From assembly GCA_012516225.1 (NCBI GenBank), contig JAAYWX010000266.1:1-5103 (forward strand): a stretch of DNA of 5,103 nt. The letters run 5' to 3'. This document shows, in pieces, positions 1-4,992 of this stretch (position 1 is its first letter; every line of letters begins with the position of its first letter). Below the pieces are notes generated by a model that saw only the letters and a list, made by a program, of their open reading frames with translations, had not been told where the DNA came from and did no database searches. The stretch comes from Clostridiales bacterium (GTDB lineage Bacteria > Bacillota > Clostridia > Oscillospirales > Oscillospiraceae). The position numbers and the translations under genes were made by a program.

Positions 1-1
1 A

Positions 2-52
2 AACATGGCGAAACTGACAGGTGGTCTTAACCTTGGAGGGCTCGGTCTATAA
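2..52 (+). CDS. C-terminal end of a YbaB/EbfC-family nucleoid-associated protein (partial)
   Basis: Only the last 16 codons and the TAA stop are present; the gene begins before the window. The visible C-terminus reads NMAKLTGGLNLGGLGL. Many Firmicute YbaB/EbfC proteins end in a similar 'M-x-K-[IL]-T-G-G-[ML]-x-[IL]-x-G-L' tail. YbaB/EbfC is a small dimeric protein that binds DNA and coats the nucleoid, and it is commonly encoded between dnaX and recR. Here a terminator follows the stop immediately and no recR start is seen, so the usual recR neighbour is absent on this side. The identification rests on a short tail only. Another Gly/Leu-rich C-terminus could look alike, so the family call is moderately confident and no function is demonstrated by this fragment. 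Confidence 0.6.
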   Translation, partial: NMAKLTGGLNLGGLGL

Positions 53-65
53 TAAAAAATAAATC

Positions 66-107
66 AACCGGACAATTTCCATTTGGAATTGTCCGGTTTT
101 TTGTTTT
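66..107 (+). terminator. Rho-independent terminator after the ybaB-like gene, possibly bidirectional
   Basis: A long hairpin pairs 66-79 with 85-98 (AACCGGACAATTTC with GGAATTGTCCGGTT, including one T-G wobble) around a 5-nt loop. The run TTTTTTGTTTT follows on the plus strand. It lies 14 bases after the ybaB-like stop. Read on the minus strand, the same stem is followed by a T-rich but interrupted tract (TTGATTTATTTTTTATT). It may therefore also end the convergent repressor transcript, whose stop codon is about 55 bases away. Confidence 0.93.
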
Positions 108-110
108 AAA

Positions 111-147
111 GATATTATATTAAATGATATATCCTATAAAGATATAT
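111..147. repeat. Three GATAT elements at exact 15-bp spacing
   Basis: GATAT begins at 111, 126 and 141, each preceded by a similar A/T-rich run (TTAAA, TAAAT, ATAAA). The block lies between the terminator and the repressor stop codon, so it would be in the repressor 3' untranslated region. The phasing is visible in the sequence. In DNA this A/T-rich, three short copies could arise by chance, and no function is claimed. Confidence 0.3.
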
Positions 148-152
148 TGCTG

Positions 153-857
153 CTATTCCGCAACTTTGCCTAAGGTCACCATTGCTTCCGGATCGGATAT
201 TATTACATCGGGATAATTTGAATCAATCGACTGCAACCTTGTTCCTCCTACGCGGTCGCGCAAACGTTTAAAATAAGTATTGCCTTCATAAGTAAAAACA
301 CCTATATCGCCATGTTCCAGCTTTGACTGCTGATGAATCCAAACTATCTGCCCGCTGTGATAATCAGGCTCCATACTGTCCCCATGAATAACTACGCCAA
401 AATTGGCCGAGATAGGCACCTCATTCCCGACTTTCATCGGAACATAATCTGGCAGGTCGAGAAGCCGCCCTTTTCCTGCAGCCGATTCAAGGTCATATAC
501 AGGCAGCGTGCGTATCTTTGTTCCGCGCGGGCCGGAAAAGGACGGATCATCAAAAAGCCCGCTGTCCAAAAGCATTCCTGCATATTCCGCAACGCGTTTT
601 CTTCCTTCTTCATTTAGGCCCTGCATAAAATCATAACTGCGCCCGTTAAAAACTCCGCTTATATCAATTATATCAAGAATGTCACATATTATAAGAAACT
701 GGACGGCATTCGGCAGTGAGGATCCGCTTTCCCATTTGGAAACAGCCTGGTTCGTCACCTTAACGCCATGTTTGTTTAGTAGTGCTGCAAACTGTCTCTG
801 TGAAATTCCTTTCTTTTTTCTGAAAGAACATATAATATCACCCAAATTGCTGACCAT
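153..857 (-). CDS. XRE-family transcriptional repressor with LexA-like S24 autopeptidase domain
   Basis: This 234-residue protein is a predicted cytoplasmic DNA-binding repressor. Residues about 5-62 form a Cro/CI-type helix-turn-helix, with the recognition region around NQAVSKWESGSSLPN (36-50). Residues about 118-230 form an S24 (LexA/CI/UmuD) fold. The self-cleavage machinery looks complete: an Ala-Gly scissile bond at A127-G128 in ESAAGKG, nucleophile S161 in HGDSMEP, and general base K197 in YFKRL. The 36-residue Ser-Lys spacing and the 33-residue Gly-Ser spacing nearly match LexA. By family knowledge such proteins cut themselves when bound to a RecA filament and release their targets; that is inferred here. 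The ATG is preceded by GAGGTGA (862-868) four bases away. No phage genes are nearby, so it could be a host stress regulator or a stranded prophage-type repressor. It is unlikely to be LexA itself, because LexA has a winged-helix rather than an XRE N-terminus. Confidence 0.93.
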   Translation of the reverse strand: MVSNLGDIICSFRKKKGISQRQFAALLNKHGVKVTNQAVSKWESGSSLPNAVQFLIICDILDIIDISGVFNGRSYDFMQGLNEEGRKRVAEYAGMLLDSGLFDDPSFSGPRGTKIRTLPVYDLESAAGKGRLLDLPDYVPMKVGNEVPISANFGVVIHGDSMEPDYHSGQIVWIHQQSKLEHGDIGVFTYEGNTYFKRLRDRVGGTRLQSIDSNYPDVIISDPEAMVTLGKVAE

Positions 858-870
858 AAAATCACCTCGA

Positions 871-913
871 ACTTAAGTATATAGCAAAATTATCCGAATT
901 TCAAGTATTACTT
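871..913. promoter_or_regulatory. Candidate operator elements overlapping the repressor promoter
   Basis: Two perfect short palindromes are present: ACTTAAGT (871-878), overlapping the -10 box, and AAGTA-T-TACTT (903-913), touching the -35 box. Their centres are about 33 bp apart, roughly three helical turns. AAGTA also occurs at 875-879. Their position fits autorepression by the adjacent XRE/S24 protein, as is common in this family. The AAGT half-sites point outward in one palindrome and inward in the other, so they are not simply two copies of the same dyad. Binding is inferred from position only. Confidence 0.4.
876..904 (-). promoter_or_regulatory. Sigma-A promoter of the XRE/S24 repressor
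   Basis: On the minus strand, TTGAAA (904-899) and TATACT (881-876) are separated by exactly 17 bp; each box matches consensus at five of six positions. The predicted start site near 869-870 leaves a leader of only about a dozen bases with the GAGGTGA ribosome binding site at its very front. A second TTGAAA lies upstream (932-927), but the box after it (TAATAC, 910-905) is poor. Confidence 0.7.
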
Positions 914-960
914 AGATAATATATCCTTTCAAGAGAATAATTAATTTTTTGATTCGGCTG

Positions 961-996
961 CTTAAAATAAAAATCTTGCGGAAGAGCAATTTTAAG
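961..996. promoter_or_regulatory. 8-bp inverted repeat straddling the -35 box of the Tim44-like gene
   Basis: CTTAAAAT (961-968) and ATTTTAAG (989-996) are perfect inverted copies 20 bp apart. A smaller TTGC/GCAA dyad (976-979 with 986-989) sits inside. The -35 box lies between the arms and the -10 box begins two bases beyond the right arm. Because the element is upstream of the expected start site, it would act as a DNA operator rather than an RNA hairpin. The binding protein is unknown; the divergent XRE/S24 repressor is one candidate. Confidence 0.4.
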
Positions 997-1003
997 GTAT
1001 AAT
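976..1003 (+). promoter_or_regulatory. Sigma-A promoter of the Tim44-like membrane protein gene
   Basis: A perfect TATAAT (998-1003) is preceded by TTGCGG (976-981) with a 16-bp spacer. The start site is expected near 1010, giving a leader of about 37 bases before the ATG at 1047. The weak -35 box suggests an activator or modest expression. Confidence 0.65.
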
Positions 1004-1032
1004 AAATCTGAACGGTGATTTTTTGTCTAATC

Positions 1033-1037
1033 GGAGG
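1033..1037 (+). promoter_or_regulatory. Ribosome binding site that fixes the start at 1047
   Basis: GGAGG lies nine bases before the ATG at 1047. The in-frame TTG at 1023 is upstream of this site and has no ribosome binding site of its own. Starting there would also put charged residues (SNRRIES) ahead of a normal signal peptide. The ATG is therefore preferred. Confidence 0.88.
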
Positions 1038-1046
1038 ATAGAATCT

Positions 1047-1943
1047 ATGTCAATTAAAAAGACGCCATATGCTGCGATTATCTTAGCGGTGCTATTTGCC
1101 TGCATTCTTTCCGTCCCCGCTTTAGCCGATGCAGGTAATTTTTCGGGGCACTCAGATTTCGGCGGAAGCTCCGGTGGCAGCTTCAGCGGCAGTTTCGGTG
1201 ACTCCGGCCTATGGGGCCTCGCTTTTCTTGGTTCCGGCGGAGGCGGCGGAAGTTTTTTATTCCTCATTATCATCCTCTACATAATTTTCAGCATATACAG
1301 GAACCGAAAAACAGTGGCAGCGGGAAATACATACTCTGCCTTTTATTCCGATCTTATGCCCATAGATTCTATCAGAACTTACGACCCAAACTTTTCAGAA
1401 GAAGCTATAAAAGAAAAAATAGCGAACCTATATGTCCAAATGCAGGACGCATGGCAAAACAAAAACTTTGAAACCATGCGCCCTTACATGACCGATACGC
1501 TTTACAGCCAGTTTAAACGCCAGCTTGATGAACTTATAAGGTCGGGCTGTACAAACTACATCGAAAGAATAGCCGTTTTGGATGTTACCCTTTCAGGCTG
1601 GAAAAGCGATGATGTAAACGATGTATTGATTGCGGTCATAAATACGCGAATAGTGGACTACACCGTCAGCGACAAAACCGGCAAAGTAGTCAGCGGCTCC
1701 AAGACCGCCGAAAAATTCATGACTTACGAATGGACGCTTATACGTTCAAAAGGGATGAAAACGCCAGAGCCTGCCGGAGAAGGCGGAAAGGAAACATCTT
1801 CCCTCCACTGTCCGTCCTGTGGTGCTCCCGTCGATATAAATCAAAGCGCTAAATGCCCTTACTGCGATTCCATAATTTTTTCAGATCTCTATACTTGGAC
1901 AATTTCATCTATTAAAGGCATCTCACAACAAACGCAGTACTAA
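1047..1943 (+). CDS. Membrane-anchored Tim44-like domain protein with C-terminal zinc ribbon
   Basis: The 298-residue product begins with a signal peptide: KK at 4-5, a hydrophobic core at 9-23, and a likely cut after ALA (25-27). A low-complexity Gly/Ser/Phe stretch follows (about 30-69). One membrane helix spans about 70-84, followed by RNRK (85-88), which by the positive-inside rule places the rest in the cytoplasm. Residues about 105-234 resemble the Tim44-like fold: a helical part with 'LYVQMQDAWQNKNFETMRPYMTDTLY'-type residues (from 128), then alternating strands. This NTF2-related fold in mitochondrial Tim44 binds membranes and import machinery. C255, C258, C270 and C273 form a CPxC/CPxC zinc ribbon, which fits a reducing cytoplasmic location. 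Bacterial homologues of this layout have no well-defined role; protein-complex assembly at the membrane is a guess. The gene is monocistronic, divergent from the repressor. Confidence 0.82.
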   Translation: MSIKKTPYAAIILAVLFACILSVPALADAGNFSGHSDFGGSSGGSFSGSFGDSGLWGLAFLGSGGGGGSFLFLIIILYIIFSIYRNRKTVAAGNTYSAFYSDLMPIDSIRTYDPNFSEEAIKEKIANLYVQMQDAWQNKNFETMRPYMTDTLYSQFKRQLDELIRSGCTNYIERIAVLDVTLSGWKSDDVNDVLIAVINTRIVDYTVSDKTGKVVSGSKTAEKFMTYEWTLIRSKGMKTPEPAGEGGKETSSLHCPSCGAPVDINQSAKCPYCDSIIFSDLYTWTISSIKGISQQTQY

Positions 1944-1950
1944 CCGCTTT

Positions 1951-1983
1951 AAACCGCCAAGAAAAATTTTCTTAGGCGGTTTT
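1951..1983 (+). terminator. Terminator after the Tim44-like gene
   Basis: A hairpin starts eight bases after the TAA stop. CCGCC (1954-1958) pairs with GGCGG (1975-1979), then AAGAAA (1959-1964) with TTTCTT-type bases 1968-1973, leaving A1974 bulged. The flanking AAA/TTT extends the stem at its base. The U-tract is short (TTTT, then TCATTC-like mixed sequence), so efficiency may be moderate. Confidence 0.75.
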
Positions 1984-2024
1984 CATTCTATTTTGATTGG
2001 CTTAACTCCAAACGGATTTTGAGG

Positions 2025-2053
2025 TTGCATTTCTTGCTGGGAAATTTTATAAT
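2025..2053 (+). promoter_or_regulatory. Sigma-A promoter of the amidohydrolase gene
   Basis: TTGCAT (2025-2030) and a perfect TATAAT (2048-2053) are separated by 17 bp. The start site is expected near 2060, giving a leader of about 50 bases with no strong structure that I can see. It lies downstream of the previous terminator, so the amidohydrolase is transcribed separately. Confidence 0.7.
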
Positions 2054-2101
2054 GGAATGATACATATATTTTTAACCTGAACCGCTTGGTTTTAAGACAT
2101 T

Positions 2102-2106
2102 GGAGG
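2102..2106 (+). promoter_or_regulatory. Ribosome binding site that fixes the GTG start at 2113
   Basis: GGAGG lies six bases before GTG at 2113. The longer reading from TTG at 2086 would translate through this site and has no ribosome binding site of its own. The nine extra residues it would add (starting MVLRHWRDS) are not part of a typical amidohydrolase N-terminus. Confidence 0.85.
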
Positions 2107-2112
2107 GATAGT

Positions 2113-3435
2113 GTGAATACGGATTTTGTACTTATAAACTGTAGTATTGTATGTGTTGATAGCGGTGAAATCAGAAGGGATATGGCCGTACCAGTAAAAC
2201 ATACGGATAATGGGGGCGTTTTCGGAGATATCGTCCGCATGAAAGACTTCAAACTGCCTTCAGACTGCCGCATAATTGATTTGGAAGGCAAATATGTTAT
2301 GCCAGGTCTTATAAATACTCATGTCCATCTTTTTTCGAGCGGTGGCCCCGTAAAAAGCATGCCGGTAGGCAGCGCACAAAAGCTGATTTTTGCCGCCGCC
2401 AATTCATCCTTAGGAAAAAAGACTTTAAGAAACCTTATGAAAAGCCGTCTGGAAGCATTGCTTAATTCCGGAGTCACAACTGCACGATGTGTCGGAGATT
2501 TCTTCTATCAGGATATAATATTGCGTGATTTAATCGAATCAGGCGAAGTTTTAGGACCAAGGATAAAAGTTTCCGGTCATATGATCAGCGTAACAGGCGG
2601 ACATGGTGCTCCATACCTTTCTATGACTGCAGATACTCCGGAGGAAGGAATCGCTCTCGTCCGGAAAAATGCCGCCCAAAATGTCGACCTTATAAAAATC
2701 TGCGTTACGGGCGGCGTATCCGACGCAAAAGCGGTGGGCGATGCCGGAAAAGTGCAGATGAGTCTTCGGGAAGCTTCCGCAATATGCGACGAGGCACATA
2801 AATTTGGCCTTCCCGTAGCCGCACACGCTCAAAGTGCTGAAGGGGTTCGTATTGCTCTTAAGGCCGGAGTTGACACAATAGAACACGGAAGTCCAATGGA
2901 TGACGAGATAATTTCACTGTTCAAAAACAACCCGCGCGCACTGAAAGGCCATTCTTATCTTGTCCCTACCATCGAGGCTGGAATTCCGGGTATGATGGAT
3001 CGAAAAATAACTGGATTTTCAGATATACTTTTTGAAAACTATAATGCGGTTCTCAGTGGAATGCTGCAAGGTTACTGTCAGGCAGCGGCATCCGGCATAA
3101 AAATAGGCATGGGTACCGACGCAGCTATGCCGTATGTCACACACTACAACACATGGAGAGAACTGGACTATGCCATAAAATATGCAGGAATTTCTCCTTG
3201 GCTTGCGCTTAAAATTGCTACTATAGACAGCGCTGAGCTTATGGGGCTTGAAGACATCACCGGCACCGTAGAATCCGGCAAGTCCGCCGATTTTATTGTA
3301 CTTGCTTCCAACCCTGTTCAGGATATATCTGTATTAGGCTCTCCGCTCATGGTGGCTTCCCGCGGAAATCTTATCGAACGCCCTCGTGTCAGAAAAGACA
3401 AGAAAGTAGACTCATCGCTTGATTCTATAAAATAG
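2113..3435 (+). CDS. Metal-dependent amidohydrolase (imidazolonepropionase / Xaa-Arg dipeptidase-like group)
   Basis: This is a 440-residue cytoplasmic hydrolase of the amidohydrolase superfamily; the length is typical. A small beta-sandwich at both ends (about 1-63 and 385-420) flanks a TIM barrel. The binuclear metal site is complete: H70 and H72 in NTHVH, a likely carboxylated lysine K195 in DLIKICVTGG, H238 in AAHAQ, H258 in TIEHGS, and catalytic D336 in GMGTDA. GHG at 163-165 and the closing GTVESGKSADFIVL (384-397) are further family marks. The combination of AHA(Q), EHG and a K-containing fourth strand fits the group that includes imidazolonepropionase-like and Xaa-Arg/Xaa-Lys dipeptidase (prolidase-like) enzymes. 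The substrate cannot be read from sequence, and no transporter or pathway gene adjoins it. The usual short 'I-x-x-V-G' turn near residue 30 is replaced by a longer segment (about 24-48). There is no signal peptide. The GTG start is chosen because GGAGG precedes it. Confidence 0.9.
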   Translation: MNTDFVLINCSIVCVDSGEIRRDMAVPVKHTDNGGVFGDIVRMKDFKLPSDCRIIDLEGKYVMPGLINTHVHLFSSGGPVKSMPVGSAQKLIFAAANSSLGKKTLRNLMKSRLEALLNSGVTTARCVGDFFYQDIILRDLIESGEVLGPRIKVSGHMISVTGGHGAPYLSMTADTPEEGIALVRKNAAQNVDLIKICVTGGVSDAKAVGDAGKVQMSLREASAICDEAHKFGLPVAAHAQSAEGVRIALKAGVDTIEHGSPMDDEIISLFKNNPRALKGHSYLVPTIEAGIPGMMDRKITGFSDILFENYNAVLSGMLQGYCQAAASGIKIGMGTDAAMPYVTHYNTWRELDYAIKYAGISPWLALKIATIDSAELMGLEDITGTVESGKSADFIVLASNPVQDISVLGSPLMVASRGNLIERPRVRKDKKVDSSLDSIK

Positions 3436-3676
3436 CAGACAGCGAAAGGAAATATGGAAAAGCTTTTATAATCTCCCACACAGAAAAGTGCCGTACATAT
3501 ACTCAGATATGGGATATATGATTTTGCAAAACATTTACTTTCTTAAAACCAAAAAACTTATATTCTCTTAAAATTCTATTTTACGTCTTATTTTATCGTA
3601 TTGCGCTTATTTTGGACTGTGCACAACCTCCGAATAAGTACCTTTTTGCCGAAATATAATGGATTGTCTTATTCCC
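3436..3676. other. A/T-rich non-coding stretch after the amidohydrolase, possible 3' UTR or small RNA
   Basis: No coding region is supported. The stretch holds perfect palindromes AAAAGCTTTT (3458-3467), TTTTGCAAAA (3522-3531) and TGTGCACA (3618-3625), and an inverted repeat GAATAAG/CTTATTC (3632-3638 with 3668-3674). Short direct repeats CTTAAAA (3542, 3567) and CTTATTTT (3587, 3606) also occur. A TATAAT at 3655-3660 lacks a -35 box and is only 17 bases from the terminator stem, so it is probably not a useful promoter. A five-codon ORF at 3454 with AAAGGA before it is too short to call. I recognise no riboswitch or known RNA family. Confidence 0.5.
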
Positions 3677-3710
3677 CCCGCCGCCTAATTGCGGCGGGTA
3701 TTTTTGTTTT
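3677..3710 (+). terminator. Strong GC-rich terminator with no gene directly upstream
   Basis: CCCGCCGC (3677-3684) pairs perfectly with GCGGCGGG (3691-3698) around a six-base loop. TATTTTTGTTTT follows. It is the first terminator after the amidohydrolase but lies about 240 bases beyond its stop codon. It therefore ends either a long 3' untranslated region or a separate small RNA. The minus strand has no U-run, so it works in the plus direction only. Confidence 0.92.
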
Positions 3711-3714
3711 ATAT

Positions 3715-3723
3715 TGCTATAAT
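3715..3723 (+). promoter_or_regulatory. Possible extended -10 promoter for the glycosyltransferase
   Basis: TGCTATAAT is a perfect -10 box with the TGn extension, just after the terminator. No -35 box is seen at the right distance, but extended -10 promoters can do without one. It would give a leader of about 130 bases. Confidence 0.4.
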
Positions 3724-3781
3724 TTTTAGTTTTTTACCAGAACGGTTGTTTTGTAACTCCCCTTCTTCAAAGCTTATGTAA

Positions 3782-3787
3782 TATAAT
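3782..3787 (+). promoter_or_regulatory. Second candidate -10 box for the glycosyltransferase
   Basis: TATAAT is perfect but no recognisable -35 box lies 16-18 bp upstream, and no TG extension precedes it. If used, the leader would be about 68 bases and would include a weak CGGG/CCCG hairpin (3813-3816 with 3827-3830) followed by six T (3835-3840). Confidence 0.3.
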
Positions 3788-3861
3788 GTTTTTTTATAAG
3801 GGTCTTGTTTTGCGGGTACGAATTTTCCCGTTAGTTTTTTAATATATAGATGAGGGATTAA

Positions 3862-4992
3862 ATGAAAATTCTTTTTGTCATAGACCAGTTCGACTCGGCC
3901 AACAACGGCACTACGATAAGCGCGCGCCGATTTGCGGATGCGCTTATTTCCCGAGGCAACGAAGTGCGTGTAGTGTCATGCGGAAAAAGCGGCGGGAAAA
4001 ACTACGGTGTTCCTGAAATACACCTTTTGCCACTTGCTGACCGCATCGTCAAATCCCAGGGGATGCAGTTTGCCAAACCGGTTCCTGCACAGCTTAAAAA
4101 AGCTCTTGCTTGGGCGGATGTTGTTCATTTTTTTATGCCGTTTCCCCTTTCGATGAAGGGGCTTTCCCTTGCTGAAAAAATGGGTATACCACATACCGCG
4201 GCTTTTCATGTCCAACCTGAAAACATTACTTTCACTATCGGAATGGGAAATTCGGGTCTTATAAACGACCATATATATAACAGATTCAGGGACAGATTCT
4301 ATAACCGTTTCACCCATATCCACTGTCCGAGCAATTTTATTGCGGATGAGCTTAGAAAACACGGCTACTGCGCAAAGCTCCATGTAATCTCTAACGGCAT
4401 AAGTCCTGCCTTCCACTATTTTAAAGCATCTAAACCCAAAGAATATGAGGGCAAATATATCATTGCAATGATAGGGCGCTATTCCGCTGAAAAGCGGCAG
4501 GATGTTTTGATTGAAGCGGCAAAGCTTTCAAAATATTCCGACAAAATACAGCTTGTCCTTGCGGGACAAGGACCGCAAAAATCCAAACTTGAAAAACTCG
4601 GCTCCTGTCTTGCCAACCCTCCGGTTATGAAATTTTTCTCAGAGGAAGAACTGCACAGTCTGCTTTCTTATGCCGACTTATACTGCCACACTTCCGACGC
4701 CGAAATAGAGGCCATTTCATGTATAGAAGCATTTGCGAGCGGCCTTGTCCCTGTTATAGCAAACTCATGCCGTTCAGCAACTCCTCAGTTTGCGCTTGAC
4801 GAGCGAAGTCTGTTCGAGGCCGGAAATCCCCACGCTTTAGCCGAAAAAATAGATTATTGGCTTGAAAATATCGCGGAAAGAGAAAAGAGTGAAAAACTGT
4901 ATGCCGAAGCAGGAAAAAAATATCACCTTGACCACTGCGCCGCGAAAGCAGAGGAAATGTTTAGAGAAGCCATTTTGGAAAACGGCAGGTAA
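3862..4992 (+). CDS. GT4-family (GT-B fold) glycosyltransferase
   Basis: This 376-residue protein has the usual length and order of a retaining GT-B glycosyltransferase. The N-terminal acceptor domain starts MKILFVIDQF, with the small-residue loop NNGTTISARRFADAL (14-28) and H89 in DVVHFF. CPSNFIADEL (155-164) and VISNGISPAF (175-184) lead into the C-terminal nucleotide-sugar domain. There, IGRYSAEKRQ (204-213) supplies R206 and K211 for the sugar-nucleotide phosphates, LVLAGQGP is at 231-238, and the EX7E pair is E281/E289 in DAEIEAISCIEAFASG. The tail of this motif (GLVPVIANS, then SAT-QFAL-ERSLF) is one I associate with a Firmicute subgroup near diacylglycerol glucosyltransferases and cell-envelope GT4 enzymes. 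Glycolipid or envelope polysaccharide synthesis at the inner membrane face is thus possible but inferred. There are no membrane helices. GAGGG (3852-3856) precedes the ATG by five bases. No sugar-pathway neighbour is visible. Confidence 0.92.
   Translation: MKILFVIDQFDSANNGTTISARRFADALISRGNEVRVVSCGKSGGKNYGVPEIHLLPLADRIVKSQGMQFAKPVPAQLKKALAWADVVHFFMPFPLSMKGLSLAEKMGIPHTAAFHVQPENITFTIGMGNSGLINDHIYNRFRDRFYNRFTHIHCPSNFIADELRKHGYCAKLHVISNGISPAFHYFKASKPKEYEGKYIIAMIGRYSAEKRQDVLIEAAKLSKYSDKIQLVLAGQGPQKSKLEKLGSCLANPPVMKFFSEEELHSLLSYADLYCHTSDAEIEAISCIEAFASGLVPVIANSCRSATPQFALDERSLFEAGNPHALAEKIDYWLENIAEREKSEKLYAEAGKKYHLDHCAAKAEEMFREAILENGR

Noticed and set aside
919..927. ATATATCCT shared by both sides of the repressor gene (127-135 and 919-927) as possible attachment-site or flanking repeats
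   Set aside because: Nine A/T-rich bases are easily shared by chance, and there is no integrase or other mobility gene.
1023..1046. TTG at 1023 as the start of the Tim44-like protein
   Set aside because: GGAGG at 1033-1037 would lie inside the coding region, and ATG at 1047 is well spaced from it and starts a normal signal peptide.
1092..1106. LFAC (residues 16-19) as a lipoprotein box in the Tim44-like protein
   Set aside because: Phe at the -2 position does not fit the lipobox, and a better signal peptidase I site (ALA, residues 25-27) follows.
2086..2112. TTG at 2086 as the start of the amidohydrolase
   Set aside because: GGAGG at 2102-2106 points to GTG at 2113, and the extra N-terminal residues are not family-like.
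3454..3471. Five-codon ORF MEKLL with AAAGGA before it
   Set aside because: It is too short to be supported as a gene, and the downstream context gives no leader-peptide or attenuator logic.
3655..3660. TATAAT as a promoter for a transcript ending at the nearby terminator
   Set aside because: There is no -35 box or TG extension, and the expected start would be only about ten bases before the terminator stem.
3601..3698. Possible riboswitch or 6S RNA
   Set aside because: I find no conserved core motif of common riboswitch classes and no 6S-type central bubble flanked by long stems.
3976..4416. Open frame of 146 codons on the minus strand inside the glycosyltransferase
   Set aside because: It lies entirely within a confidently identified gene, shows no family motifs and has no ribosome binding site; it is an overlap artefact.
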